A stretch of 56,595 bases of DNA from JAAYRQ01 sp035647235 (GCA_964514235.1 CAZEPV010000011.1:1-56595), one strand, 5' to 3'; shown: positions 1-8,313, numbered from the stretch's first letter. A program made the numbers and translations. Notes: generated from the sequence alone by a model not told the origin.

Positions 1-2
1 AT

Positions 3-563
3 CCCTTACTTTTCCCCAAAGAAATGGGGTCGGAACTAGATAGTAGCATTTATAATCAACTTGCCATTATTGCTGGCTCTCCTGAAAAACGTAATAAAAA
101 AGTGGATACTGTTAGCATAGAAGCCGAAAATATACGCTCTATTATCATAGACCAGGATTTAATGCGCTATGCTAAAAAACATGGTAGTTATGATCAACCA
201 ATTCCTAGCTCATTAAATGAGATAGAGAATATAAAAATAAAGCCCGAAGATTATACTGAGTTTTTAGAGGCTATAAAAACTGATTATTTATCCATGGACC
301 CAGTAGAAATGTTAAAACTAAATCAATATAGCTGGGGCTATGTGGAAATATTAATTGATAATCTCAGTTTACCAGCAAATAACAAGTTCAGGGAACGAAA
401 TACTACTTTAGAATTAGATTTTTATCACCAAAACACTTTAGAATTCCTATATGAAAAAGAATATTTCAATGAAGAAATATATAGACTAATCTTAGAAAAA
501 GGGGCCGAAATTGCTCAAGGGGGAAATGTCGTAAATTATGTGTCTAAAATTAGTCTTGCTTAA
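3..563 (+). CDS. Unrecognised protein, left end cut by the window edge
   Basis: The reading frame is open to the first base, and the first internal ATG (base 24) has no convincing ribosome binding site, so this is most likely the C-terminal part (about 187 codons) of a longer gene. The visible part is acidic and hydrophilic with no membrane segment. It is mostly helical by composition, ends in VSKISLA, and carries no motif I recognise. It is followed by a GC-rich hairpin and is read in the same direction as the glycosyltransferase downstream. No function is assigned. Confidence is high that it is coding and low on identity. Confidence 0.6.
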   Translation, partial: PLLFPKEMGSELDSSIYNQLAIIAGSPEKRNKKVDTVSIEAENIRSIIIDQDLMRYAKKHGSYDQPIPSSLNEIENIKIKPEDYTEFLEAIKTDYLSMDPVEMLKLNQYSWGYVEILIDNLSLPANNKFRERNTTLELDFYHQNTLEFLYEKEYFNEEIYRLILEKGAEIAQGGNVVNYVSKISLA

Positions 564-652
564 AAGTAGTGCGGCATGAGACTGGGGAAAGCTATCCTAT
601 AATTGCAAGGCAATCTGCTAGAGTATTTATCAACATTCAAACAAATAAAGAT

Positions 653-694
653 AGGGCGGGGGATATTGACGTCTAGGCTCCTATCCTCCGCCCT
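653..694 (+). terminator. GC-rich hairpin after the partial gene
   Basis: A 13-base arm (AGGGCGGGGGATA, 653-665) pairs with TATCCTCCGCCCT (682-694) with one G-U pair around a 16-base loop. Flanking AAAGAT/GTCTTT can lengthen the stem. No strong T-run follows, only a T-rich stretch, so it could be a terminator or an RNA-end stabiliser. The remaining sequence to base 780 shows nothing further except the ribosome binding site of the next gene. Confidence 0.45.
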
Positions 695-780
695 CCACTG
701 TCTTTACTTGTATTTGCAGGGAATTAGTCGGCCTTTCTCGAATAATAACCTTATTACAAATACATAAAGAAGGTGCCCTA

Positions 781-2007
781 ATGAAAAGAATACTTCACCT
801 AATTGCACAAAAACCTGCTTTCACTGGCAGTGGTATCTATTTACAAGAAATCATCCGCGCAGCAAAGAAAAAAAATTATCCCCAAGCCCTGGTAGGGGGA
901 ATTTCTAAATACGATAATATAGCAGATTTTAATTTACCTACTTCTTTAAAGATTCATCCGATTCGATTTGAAACAGAAGATTTACCCTTTCCAGTAGTAG
1001 GTATGAGTGATGTAATGCCTTATTCGAGCACGAAATACAGTGAACTAACTAGCCCTATGTATTCCCAGTGGAAGGCCTGCTTTAGAAAAACTATTGAAAG
1101 TGTCATAACTAATTTTAAACCTGACATCATCATCGCCCATCATCTATGGCTTTTATCTGCCTTAATTAAAAGAATTGCCCCTAAAATTCCACTTATATGC
1201 ATTTCCCATGGTACGGAATTAAGACAATTAGAATTAGCGCCGCAGTTTGCCGATACGGTAATTACAGGGTGTAGAAAGGTAGAACGTATCGTGGCATTAA
1301 ACAAATTTCAAGCCCAACAAATAGCTAGTATATATAATATACCTAAAGAGTCAATTGTAACTGCTGGAGTCGGTTTTAATCCCGACATTTTTTATCCTCC
1401 CCCTACTAAAGACAAAAACCCCATTACTAAAATTATCTTTACGGGCAAGTTGAGTTATGCCAAAGGTGTAAAATCCCTACTCCAGGCTTGTGAGTTATTA
1501 TATATAGAGGATAGAAATTTTGAATTAATCCTTGTAGGCTCTGGAGATGGTAAAGAAAAGGAAGACATAAGTGCAAGGACAAAAAAATCTTCCTTTAAAA
1601 TAAGCACTTTAGGCACTATTAACCAGCAAGAATTAAGCCTTCTCTTCCGCCAGGGAGATATTTTTATTTTGCCTTCCTTTTACGAAGGCTTACCACTAGT
1701 AATTATTGAAGCCCTAGCCTCAGGCTTAAGAGTAGTTGTATCCGATTTGCCTGGCCTAAAACCATATCTGGGGGAGGAAATTAACAATAGTGGTTTAATT
1801 AGTTATGTTCCTTTACCTAATTTAATAAATGTTGACCAAGCAGCTCCAGAAGATCTGCCAGCCTTTGAATCACAACTTAAAGATAGTCTTTTAGCTCAGA
1901 TAAATCGACTTCACTCGGATAATTGCAAACCTTCCGTAAATATAAAACCAGCTATTGATAAATTAACTTGGGCCAGCTTATTCGAAAAAATAGAATCGTA
2001 TTTTTAG
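781..2007 (+). CDS. GT4-family glycosyltransferase
   Basis: A 408-residue soluble glycosyltransferase of the two-Rossmann GT-B fold, family GT4. The N-terminal half holds the acceptor-side domain (glycine-rich TGSGIYLQEI near residue 17). The C-terminal half starts the donor-nucleotide-sugar domain with IIFTGKLSYAKG near residue 220 and holds the family hallmark EGLPLVIIEALASG (the E-x7-E motif) near residue 301. The ATG has an AGAAGGTG ribosome binding site. Sugar donor and acceptor cannot be told from sequence. No other envelope-polysaccharide genes flank it, so it looks like a stand-alone glycosyltransferase, perhaps for a glycolipid or surface glycan (inference). Confidence 0.88.
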   Translation: MKRILHLIAQKPAFTGSGIYLQEIIRAAKKKNYPQALVGGISKYDNIADFNLPTSLKIHPIRFETEDLPFPVVGMSDVMPYSSTKYSELTSPMYSQWKACFRKTIESVITNFKPDIIIAHHLWLLSALIKRIAPKIPLICISHGTELRQLELAPQFADTVITGCRKVERIVALNKFQAQQIASIYNIPKESIVTAGVGFNPDIFYPPPTKDKNPITKIIFTGKLSYAKGVKSLLQACELLYIEDRNFELILVGSGDGKEKEDISARTKKSSFKISTLGTINQQELSLLFRQGDIFILPSFYEGLPLVIIEALASGLRVVVSDLPGLKPYLGEEINNSGLISYVPLPNLINVDQAAPEDLPAFESQLKDSLLAQINRLHSDNCKPSVNIKPAIDKLTWASLFEKIESYF

Positions 2008-2037
2008 TTTTTATGATTTATTTAATAAAAAACAAAT

Positions 2038-2100
2038 TTTATAAGGTAAATCTATTTAAATATTATGCTTTATAAGGTAAAGTTATATAAAGTATAACTT
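2038..2100 (+). promoter_or_regulatory. Direct repeats and palindrome upstream of the PHP gene
   Basis: TTTATAAGGTAAA occurs twice (2038-2050 and 2069-2081), 31 bases start to start, about three helical turns. It is followed at once by the inverted repeat AAGTTATA/TATAACTT (2080-2100). The block lies just before the ribosome binding site of the PHP gene and has the geometry of an operator. No regulator is identified. Confidence 0.4.
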
Positions 2101-2134
2101 ATACTAGCATGATATTTTTATGGAGTGAATTATA

Positions 2135-2782
2135 TTGTTAATTGATACCCATTTACATGAAAGTAAATTTTCTTTAGACAGTCATATCAGCTTAAGAGAA
2201 ATTGTAGCCCGTGCCAAGGAAGTTGGATTAGATGGCATTTGTATTACCGACCATGAAAGTAATGACATTGCTGCCGAAGCTGAGATTATTGCCCGAGAAA
2301 ATAATTTCCCTATTTTTGTAGGAGCGGAGATTTTAACTTATGAGGGAGATATGACCGTCTTTGGCTTAGATAAGCTTCCGACTAGAATGCTTCATGCCCA
2401 AGAACTATTAGATTTAGTGTGGCAACACGATGGAATTGCCATTTGCTCCCATCCTTACCGCCAAAATGGTAGAGGCATGGGGGATTTAATGAAAAGCCTT
2501 ATTAATCCCATAGGAATAGAGGCATTTAACGGCAGTACCCCAGAAAACTTAAACCTAAAGGCTTACCATGTAGCATTAGAACTCGGTCTACCAGCATTAG
2601 GAGGAAGTGATGCCCATAGTAGAGAACAGGTAGGAAAATACGCGACCCTTTTTCCTAAGAATACTAGCACAGTTAGAGATCTTATTAATGCAGTTAAGTC
2701 AAAACAAGTATTCCCCGCCTTTTATGCTAAAGGTGCCTACCATATTATATATGGAGAAAATAAGATTCATAAAGCAATATAA
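2135..2782 (+). CDS. PHP-domain metal-dependent phosphoesterase
   Basis: A 215-residue protein of the PHP family (the YciV/RnaAM and polymerase-PHP fold), which hydrolyses phosphoester bonds with a polynuclear metal centre. Visible metal motifs: DTHLHES at residues 4-10 (HxH), ITDHES near 38, the glutamate of GAEI near 63, SHPYR near 106 and a late GGSDAH near 157. Length fits a minimal single-domain member. The start is TTG with ribosome binding site TGGAGTGA. Substrate is unknown: family members act on 3',5'-nucleoside bisphosphates, short RNA or histidinol phosphate. Nothing nearby supports histidine synthesis, so a nucleotide phosphoesterase role is more likely (inference). Confidence 0.85.
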   Translation: MLIDTHLHESKFSLDSHISLREIVARAKEVGLDGICITDHESNDIAAEAEIIARENNFPIFVGAEILTYEGDMTVFGLDKLPTRMLHAQELLDLVWQHDGIAICSHPYRQNGRGMGDLMKSLINPIGIEAFNGSTPENLNLKAYHVALELGLPALGGSDAHSREQVGKYATLFPKNTSTVRDLINAVKSKQVFPAFYAKGAYHIIYGENKIHKAI

Positions 2783-2835
2783 AAATACGATAGCCCCATA
2801 AAAGATAGCCCTTCTTGGCTGTATTAGCTGAAAGC

Positions 2836-3190
2836 TTATTCCCTGCCTTCTGGCTCCCTAATACCCAAGATAAGTATGACTTTTCCTACCTTTACTTTGC
2901 CCACGGATTTTTTATTGTAATCCGCTAGGACAATTTCATCTCCAATACTTAATAAACAAGCAAGTCCCCTATCTTTTAAGGATTTAGCTGCTTCTAAAAC
3001 CATAAAGCTACTTGATCTTATCAGCTAGTTTAGCCAAATAAAAATATCTTTTAAATCTTTGTAAATTTATAGAGGAACTAGTTAAAGGATTTAAGATCTG
3101 AATATGGAATAGATAATTATTCTGCAACTTTTGTTTAAGACAGGTAAAGCTTTGAATTACTCCTACCCTGATTATCAGGATAAAAAGATA
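2836..3190 (-). pseudogene. Possible decayed gene in a 490-base gap
   Basis: The gap between the PHP and kinase genes has no intact long gene. On the minus strand a 55-codon frame runs from ATG 3003 to a stop at 2836, with a well-formed protein-like sequence (SIGDEIVLADYNKKSVGKVK within it). Just upstream a different frame stays open for about 60 codons and ends LAKLADKIK immediately before it, as expected of a frameshifted relic. There is no ribosome binding site before ATG 3003. A faint resemblance to an anticodon-binding-type domain is not enough for a call. It could also be a genuine small gene. Confidence 0.3.
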
Positions 3191-3281
3191 AGTTTATAAA
3201 TCCATTAAGTTTTTTACCAAACCGAGATAGCTTAAAGCCAAGAGCTGGCTAATTTATAATATATAATTAATGAGGTGTAAT

Positions 3282-3890
3282 ATGAATAATTTACCACAAC
3301 TAATTTTAATTATAGGGGTTGCGGGTTCAGGGAAAAGTGAGATAGGTAAATTGCTGTCAAAAAAATTAAAATATGTTTACATAGATAAAGATACTGCTAC
3401 TAGACCTTTTACTGAAAATTTCTTAACCATGTCATCCCCACACCAGAATAAGAATGATCGTGAATCCGATTTTTATTTAGAGTATGTACGCCCACTAGAA
3501 TATTTAATTTCTTTAGATCTGGCAGAAGAAAATCTCCGATTAGGCAATAGTGTAATAATTTCTGCACCTTTTATAGGTGAAGCAAGAAATAACGCCTGGT
3601 TAAAAAGGGAAATTAATTTTAGAAGAAGGTTAAATGGGAAAGTTGCTTTAAAAGTTGTTTTGGTAGAATCAGATAGAACTACTGAAAGAAAAAGAATGTT
3701 GCAAAGAGATGCAGGTAGGGATAAATGGAAATTGTCTAACTGGGAGGAATATTGTTTAGCAATACAGGATTTTAAGGTCGAATGGAACTTAGGGCCCCAA
3801 TCTTTCTTTCAGTTTGATAATAGTGAAATACCCTCGGTACCATTTAAAAAGCAAATGGAGGAACTTGGCAAATGGCTTCAAGTAAAATGA
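3282..3890 (+). CDS. P-loop kinase-like ATPase (AAA_33/shikimate-kinase-like)
   Basis: About 202 residues, single P-loop domain. Walker A is GVAGSGKS near residue 12, followed by a YIDKD strand end typical of small-molecule kinases. A late arginine-rich lid segment (ERKRMLQRDAGRDKW) resembles the AAA_33 / gluconokinase-like group. I place the start at the second ATG because GAGGTG lies five bases before it; an in-frame ATG 12 bases upstream overlaps that site. The gene overlaps the next kinase gene, so the two are translationally coupled. Substrate is unknown. The pairing with a guanylate-kinase-like protein suggests a small phosphorylation module (inference). Confidence 0.7.
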   Translation: MNNLPQLILIIGVAGSGKSEIGKLLSKKLKYVYIDKDTATRPFTENFLTMSSPHQNKNDRESDFYLEYVRPLEYLISLDLAEENLRLGNSVIISAPFIGEARNNAWLKREINFRRRLNGKVALKVVLVESDRTTERKRMLQRDAGRDKWKLSNWEEYCLAIQDFKVEWNLGPQSFFQFDNSEIPSVPFKKQMEELGKWLQVK

Positions 3891-4510
3891 AATCAATAAT
3901 ATTATTATGTGGGCCGCCAGCATCTGGGAAGGATAGCATAACCGAGGCAGTATGCAATATAGATAAAAGCTTTTGTCATTTTAAAAAACATCGTGCTATT
4001 AATAAAAATGCTAATATGGACAGAAATAATTATATAAATATAAGCAAAGATGAATTTGAGAAAATGATCAAAAATGGGGACTTTATTCAATATCATAAGC
4101 GTTATGATCGTTATTATGGCATATCTAAACAAGCATTGGCAGATGGAATAAGTAAAAATCTTAATATAATAATTCATACTGGTAGAATCGAAAATTTACA
4201 AGAATTAAAAAAAAAGATAAATGTAAATACTATTAGTATTTTACTTTGGGCGCCAATTTATCTACTAAGGCAAAGGCTCCAAAAACGGCACCCTAATAAT
4301 GAAAATGAAATTTCTAGACGTTTAATAGCTGCACAGGAAGAATTTATTGATCTTACAAAAATTGATTTAAGGAAAAATTTTGATGCCATAATAAGAACTA
4401 CGGACCCTCAGGAAGATATTGCATATAAATTCATTAAATACATTAATGATAAAAAAGTAGCACCCCACGAAATATCCGACCTTGAAGCATACATCCAAAA
4501 ATTTAAATAA
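3872..4510 (+). CDS. Guanylate-kinase-like protein
   Basis: 212 residues with the guanylate kinase layout: P-loop GPPASGKDS near residue 14, the nucleotide-binding region DEFEKMIKNGDFIQYHK then YYGISKQAL, the lid ISRRLIAAQEEF, and a final strand/helix DAIIRTTDPQED. It differs from housekeeping Gmk. The glutamate that normally follows the FxxMI segment is Gln, and the usual D-x-Q-G loop is replaced by HTGRIEN, so GMP may not be the substrate. PhnN-type ribose bisphosphate kinases share this fold and are an alternative. Start choice: GGAGGA stands about nine bases before ATG 3872; ATG 3887 overlapping the upstream stop (ATGA) is also possible. Confidence 0.7.
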   Translation: MASSKMKSIILLCGPPASGKDSITEAVCNIDKSFCHFKKHRAINKNANMDRNNYINISKDEFEKMIKNGDFIQYHKRYDRYYGISKQALADGISKNLNIIIHTGRIENLQELKKKINVNTISILLWAPIYLLRQRLQKRHPNNENEISRRLIAAQEEFIDLTKIDLRKNFDAIIRTTDPQEDIAYKFIKYINDKKVAPHEISDLEAYIQKFK

Positions 4511-4586
4511 AACCACCACCTTATTATGTAGCAAAGGACACTTGTTCAGATAATTATATGTTTTTTTTTAGATTAGGAGGGAGACT

Positions 4587-5513
4587 ATGTTAGCCGATGA
4601 AATTGCAAAAATCGAATTTAATAATGCCCAACTTCTTGAACCTGTTCGGATATTAGCAGAAGGGACTATTGTTGAAGGTAGAACCGTAAAAGGACAAACT
4701 TTGACTAATAGTAAATTAGCAGAACTTTATATAGAGGGGGAGATATGCTTCGAGGATTGCGAATTTATTGGCAGGTTAGAAATTTCCAAGACTATGGCTA
4801 GTGGCACTACTTTTAAAAACTGTATTTTTCATAAGAACTTAATAATAAAGGAGCTTGAATCAAATATAACCATAATTAGCTGTCTCTTTCATCAAGATGT
4901 TCTTTTTTATTGGGATCCTGTGGTAGATGCATTTCTAATCGATATTGTGGATTCAAGATTCAATTCCAATCTAACTATTAATGGGTGCAATAACACTAAG
5001 ATACTTATCAACACTGTAAAGGCTACTGAGATTAACATTGGAGAACAATCAGACGGCACTCATATAAAGCTTTTAAATAGTGAATTACAATCCTTTCGCA
5101 TTAACAATAGCGTAATAGAAGAACTAAATGTAAAAAACACAAAAATATCCAATGAACTCACTTCCAATACTTCAAGTTTTATCTTCCTAAAGCAATCCGA
5201 GATAGGACAAATAAGATCAGACGATCCTGATTTTTGGATATTCCTGCAAAAGGGGAGACTCATTGGCCCACTTTTTAAAGCAAAAAAAGAACAAGAAGAA
5301 AAAAATGAATATTGGTCTAGGGTTAGTGAAACATTGCTGGTATTTGTAAATTCATTCCAAAAGGAACACAGTTATAAAGAAGCTGATATAGCCTTCTATT
5401 TAATGAGATTTGCACGCATGAAAGAAAAACTCCATTCCAAAAAAATAAGAGACAAAATGTCGGGGGGGGTTGGCAGGGTTTTTCTTTGGAATAATTGGTG
5501 GTTGGGGGGTTAG
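4587..5513 (+). CDS. Pentapeptide/beta-helix-like protein, upstream part of a frameshifted gene
   Basis: 308 codons with a strong ribosome binding site (TTAGGAGGG). Residues 30-210 are built of short strands with a recurring N/C-F-x-x-C/S-x-F cadence (EDCEFIGRL, KNCIFHKNL, ISCLFHQDV), as in pentapeptide-like or right-handed beta-helix proteins. After residue 230 comes a charged helical region (KAKKEQEEKNEY, FAYL-like helices). The frame ends 15 codons after a run of eight Gs at 5462-5469. Removing one G (or adding two) joins it to the next open frame, which carries membrane helices. The intact product would be about 397 residues: cytosolic sensor-like domain plus membrane channel-like domain. 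Confidence 0.65.
   Translation: MLADEIAKIEFNNAQLLEPVRILAEGTIVEGRTVKGQTLTNSKLAELYIEGEICFEDCEFIGRLEISKTMASGTTFKNCIFHKNLIIKELESNITIISCLFHQDVLFYWDPVVDAFLIDIVDSRFNSNLTINGCNNTKILINTVKATEINIGEQSDGTHIKLLNSELQSFRINNSVIEELNVKNTKISNELTSNTSSFIFLKQSEIGQIRSDDPDFWIFLQKGRLIGPLFKAKKEQEEKNEYWSRVSETLLVFVNSFQKEHSYKEADIAFYLMRFARMKEKLHSKKIRDKMSGGVGRVFLWNNWWLGG
5462..5469 (+). repeat. G8 homopolymer at the frameshift
   Basis: Eight consecutive Gs sit exactly where the two halves of the membrane protein gene fall out of frame. Seven Gs would give one continuous reading frame. Such a tract can vary in length by replication slippage (phase variation), can slip in transcription, or can be a sequencing error. Confidence 0.7.
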
Positions 5514-5781
5514 ATTGTTAAATCCTATTTTAACTGCTTTTTTTATCCTAGCAATTTACACTTGCATTTATGCTAATAGCCTCAAATATATGTATTTAAA
5601 TCCTTCCATTCCACTCCTTCTATCTGATGGTTTTGATATTTCTGTGCAAAGATTTTATAACCTCGGATCAAAAATGTATGCTAAGGACCTTTTAGGTTTT
5701 TTCGAAATACAAGAAGGTATATTGGGTATCATCTTAAATACACTAATTATAGGTATGTTTATTCGGAAACTAGTAAGGTAA
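5470..5781 (+). CDS. Membrane (two-TM, ion-channel-like) part of the frameshifted gene
   Basis: 103 codons in the frame shifted by one base from the preceding gene. They hold two clear hydrophobic helices: one near the start (LNPILTAFFILAIYTCIYA) and one at the end (EGILGIILNTLIIGMFIRKL), with a 45-residue loop between. The closing helix followed by RKLVR resembles the inner helix of two-TM ion-channel domains that follow pentapeptide repeats in bacterial proteins. I see no TVGYG selectivity-filter motif. The TTG at its start has only the G tract before it, so independent translation is doubtful and fusion to the upstream frame is the better model. Confidence 0.55.
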   Translation: MAGFFFGIIGGWGVRLLNPILTAFFILAIYTCIYANSLKYMYLNPSIPLLLSDGFDISVQRFYNLGSKMYAKDLLGFFEIQEGILGIILNTLIIGMFIRKLVR

Positions 5782-5829
5782 ATCCCAAAAAATTCAGTAG
5801 CTTTTGAAATTCAATATACAAATGAAAAC

Positions 5830-5868
5830 AAGACGTGGGGTATTGACATATGTCAATACCCACGTCTT
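5830..5868. terminator. Bidirectional terminator between convergent genes
   Basis: A near-perfect palindrome of about 19 base pairs centred on CATATG (arms AAGACGTGGGGTATTGACA and TGTCAATACCCACGTCTT, one bulged G) lies between the channel-like gene and the HAD gene, which point at each other. Confidence 0.75.
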
Positions 5869-5879
5869 TGCGACACCTT

Positions 5880-6353
5880 CTAGGCCCTTAGGGTGGCTAT
5901 TATTCTTTCGGGATTTAGGAGTAGATCTAGGGCATCGGCTATATTGGTTACTGCTATATCCGCTTTGAGTAATGCGGGTATGGCGCAGCCTTCTGGCCCC
6001 ATAATTACTATAGATAAGCCTGCTTCATCTAGCATTTCTATATCATTAAATCCATTGCCTATAGCTACAGATTCCTGGGCATTAACTTGGTGAAGGAACA
6101 ACCTTTTATCATGCCCAGCATTAATTTTATCTATGCCGATCTGTTCGATACCCAATTCTTCACTTATTAGTCCCGCCGTACCGTAAGTATCAGCCGTCAA
6201 AAGGTAGATATCCAACTTCCCCCTTAAGGTGATAATCCGTTCTTTAACCCCTGGGTCGATTTGGCCCACGTTAGTCAAGGTACCATTCAAATCTATCAAT
6301 AAGTTTTTTAATTTCAGGGTTCGACTCCGTCCTGGTAATGTTATTTCTAGCAT
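5880..6353 (-). CDS. HAD-family 'soluble P-type ATPase' phosphatase
   Basis: 157 residues of the HAD superfamily, closest in pattern to the small stand-alone proteins called soluble P-type ATPases (COG4087). Motif I is DLNGTLT near residue 22: the nucleophile Asp is present, while the usual second Asp is Asn, as in that group. Motif II is LTADTYG near 53, and motifs III/IV are IGNGFNDIEML near 97. There is no cap domain and no membrane segment. Its ATG follows the stop of the reductase gene by one base, and its ribosome binding site lies inside that gene's end, so the pair is an operon. Substrate unknown; a phosphatase role is inferred from the family. Confidence 0.8.
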   Translation of the reverse strand: MLEITLPGRSRTLKLKNLLIDLNGTLTNVGQIDPGVKERIITLRGKLDIYLLTADTYGTAGLISEELGIEQIGIDKINAGHDKRLFLHQVNAQESVAIGNGFNDIEMLDEAGLSIVIMGPEGCAIPALLKADIAVTNIADALDLLLNPERIIATLRA

Positions 6354-6354
6354 A

Positions 6355-8313
6355 CTACCTCCGCATATTTAATAGTGATTCCGCTAAATCGTAAGCTACC
6401 ATCACCCCATCATAAAGTGCTTGCATAATATTATTAGGCTTCCGATTATCCCCGATTACGTATACTTTTTGCACAAAATCAAACTGGCTAGTATCTAAAA
6501 TGTCATTTCTATAATAGCCGACTGCACATACTATTTTGTCAAAATCCATGTTTTCACAGACGTTTTCCGTAAACTTGTTAAATATCACTTGTTCACCGTT
6601 AATTTCTACTATATCTGCACCTAGAAGTCGTTTTACTCCACCGATTTTTAGTCTTTGCAATAATTCTAAACGAGTCATATTTTCCAAATCAACCGCCAGA
6701 GCCTTATCCTTTTCAGCTATGGTCACCTGGTTATGGTTTTGTTGCAAAAATTCAGCAACTTCACATCCACTACTACCCCCACCTATAATTAATACATTTT
6801 CATTTTCGATTTTAGTTGTGCCATTTAATATTTCTGCAATACTGACAAGATGGGCAGTTTCAAGCCCCTTTATATGGGGGATTATTTCCCTAGCTCCCAT
6901 AGCCCATACTATGATATCTGGGGCTATTTCCTGGATTAGGTTTTCATCGCAAAATTGTCCTAGCCTAACTTCTACATCACTTCTGCTTAACTCATTAATT
7001 AAGAAGTCCTTTATTTTAGTAATATTCCCTTTTTGCGGTGGTTTATCAGCCAGATTAAGTTGCCCACCTAATTTTTTCTGAGCTTCTATCAAGACAACTT
7101 GAGCACCTGCCTTTTCTAAAGTAAGGGCGGCTTTTATACCCGCCGGTCCCCCACCGACTATTAAAATTTTATAGGCTGGTAAGCGAATATCCTTATCAGT
7201 TAAAAATTCTCTACCAGTAAAAGGATTGACTGCACACCTGATATGCATACCATTATTGATTTGCTGAAAGCAAGTATTGCAGGTTATGCAGGGTCTAATA
7301 TCTTCAGCCTTGCCACTTATTGCTTTAGCTGCCCAATAAGGATCAGCCAACATACCCCGACCTACCCAGATTAAATCGGTCTTGCCTTCAGTGATTAGCT
7401 TTTCGGCTAATTGGGGTTCCCTGATTACACCTCCACCCATAATAGGCAGATTCGTCACTTCTTTAACTTGCTCAACCATATCAAAGCGCCAGCCTGCTTT
7501 AAAGGATGCAGTCTCAATAGAGGTCTGGCCAGATTCATAAATACCAGCCGAAACATCTAATAAGTCTGCCCCAGCTTCCTCTAATAATTTCGCTATTTCT
7601 AGGCCTTCGGCTACTTCTACACCACCCTTGACGAAATCGGCGACATTAAACCTCACTGCTAGTAAAAGATGGGGCAAAATGCTTTTTATGTCCTTAATTA
7701 TTTCAGTCACTAAACGTGTGCGGTTTTCTGTAGAACCACCGTATTCATCTGTTCTTTTATTGGAATAGGGGGACAAAAATTGGCTTAATAAATAGCCATG
7801 GGCTGCATGTAATTCTACCCCGTCAAATCCTGCCCTTTCAGCAAAAATAGCTGCCTTCACAAATTTTTTCCTTATTCTTTGGATACCTTCTATATCCAGT
7901 TCTTTTGGTTCAGCTCGCATAAGTCGGCAAGCTATAGCTGATGGGGCTACAGGTGCTTGTCCAATAATACCTGGACTAGTTTGCCTACCCGCATGATGCA
8001 ATTGAATTAGGGCTTTACATCCATATGCTTGTATATTTTCACTTAATTCCTTTAAACCCGCTATATATTCCGACTTATCTATCCTTAATTGGGTTAAACT
8101 AGCCTTACCAACTGGGGCATCAACACAAGCAATTTCAACGATTATTCCTCCAGCCCCACCACTTGCCCTTCTGGCATAATATTTTATGAGCCTAGGAGTA
8201 ACTTCCCCATTAACAGAAGCCATACCCGTTCCCATAGCTGGCATAATGACTCGATTACGAAATTCTACCCCATTAATAGTTATGGGGGAAGCTAAATTCT
8301 TGTATATAGCCAA
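6355..8313 (-). CDS. Old-yellow-enzyme-type NADH:flavin oxidoreductase with Fe-S cluster
   Basis: 652 residues with the full layout of 2,4-dienoyl-CoA reductase/BaiCD-like enzymes. An FMN-binding TIM barrel occupies residues 1-335 (MPAMGTG, LHHAGR, ELHAAHGYLLSQFLSP). A 4Fe-4S site has Cys 342, 345, 348 and 360. A C-terminal FAD/NAD(P)H module follows, with GGGPAG at 387 and a second dinucleotide motif GGGSSG near 511. It reduces activated C=C bonds, such as unsaturated acyl-CoAs, with NAD(P)H. The start is TTG with AAGGAGG nine bases upstream. It is co-transcribed with the HAD gene. In a fatty-acid oxidiser an enoyl/dienoyl-CoA substrate is plausible (inference). Confidence 0.88.
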   Translation of the reverse strand: MAIYKNLASPITINGVEFRNRVIMPAMGTGMASVNGEVTPRLIKYYARRASGGAGGIIVEIACVDAPVGKASLTQLRIDKSEYIAGLKELSENIQAYGCKALIQLHHAGRQTSPGIIGQAPVAPSAIACRLMRAEPKELDIEGIQRIRKKFVKAAIFAERAGFDGVELHAAHGYLLSQFLSPYSNKRTDEYGGSTENRTRLVTEIIKDIKSILPHLLLAVRFNVADFVKGGVEVAEGLEIAKLLEEAGADLLDVSAGIYESGQTSIETASFKAGWRFDMVEQVKEVTNLPIMGGGVIREPQLAEKLITEGKTDLIWVGRGMLADPYWAAKAISGKAEDIRPCITCNTCFQQINNGMHIRCAVNPFTGREFLTDKDIRLPAYKILIVGGGPAGIKAALTLEKAGAQVVLIEAQKKLGGQLNLADKPPQKGNITKIKDFLINELSRSDVEVRLGQFCDENLIQEIAPDIIVWAMGAREIIPHIKGLETAHLVSIAEILNGTTKIENENVLIIGGGSSGCEVAEFLQQNHNQVTIAEKDKALAVDLENMTRLELLQRLKIGGVKRLLGADIVEINGEQVIFNKFTENVCENMDFDKIVCAVGYYRNDILDTSQFDFVQKVYVIGDNRKPNNIMQALYDGVMVAYDLAESLLNMRR

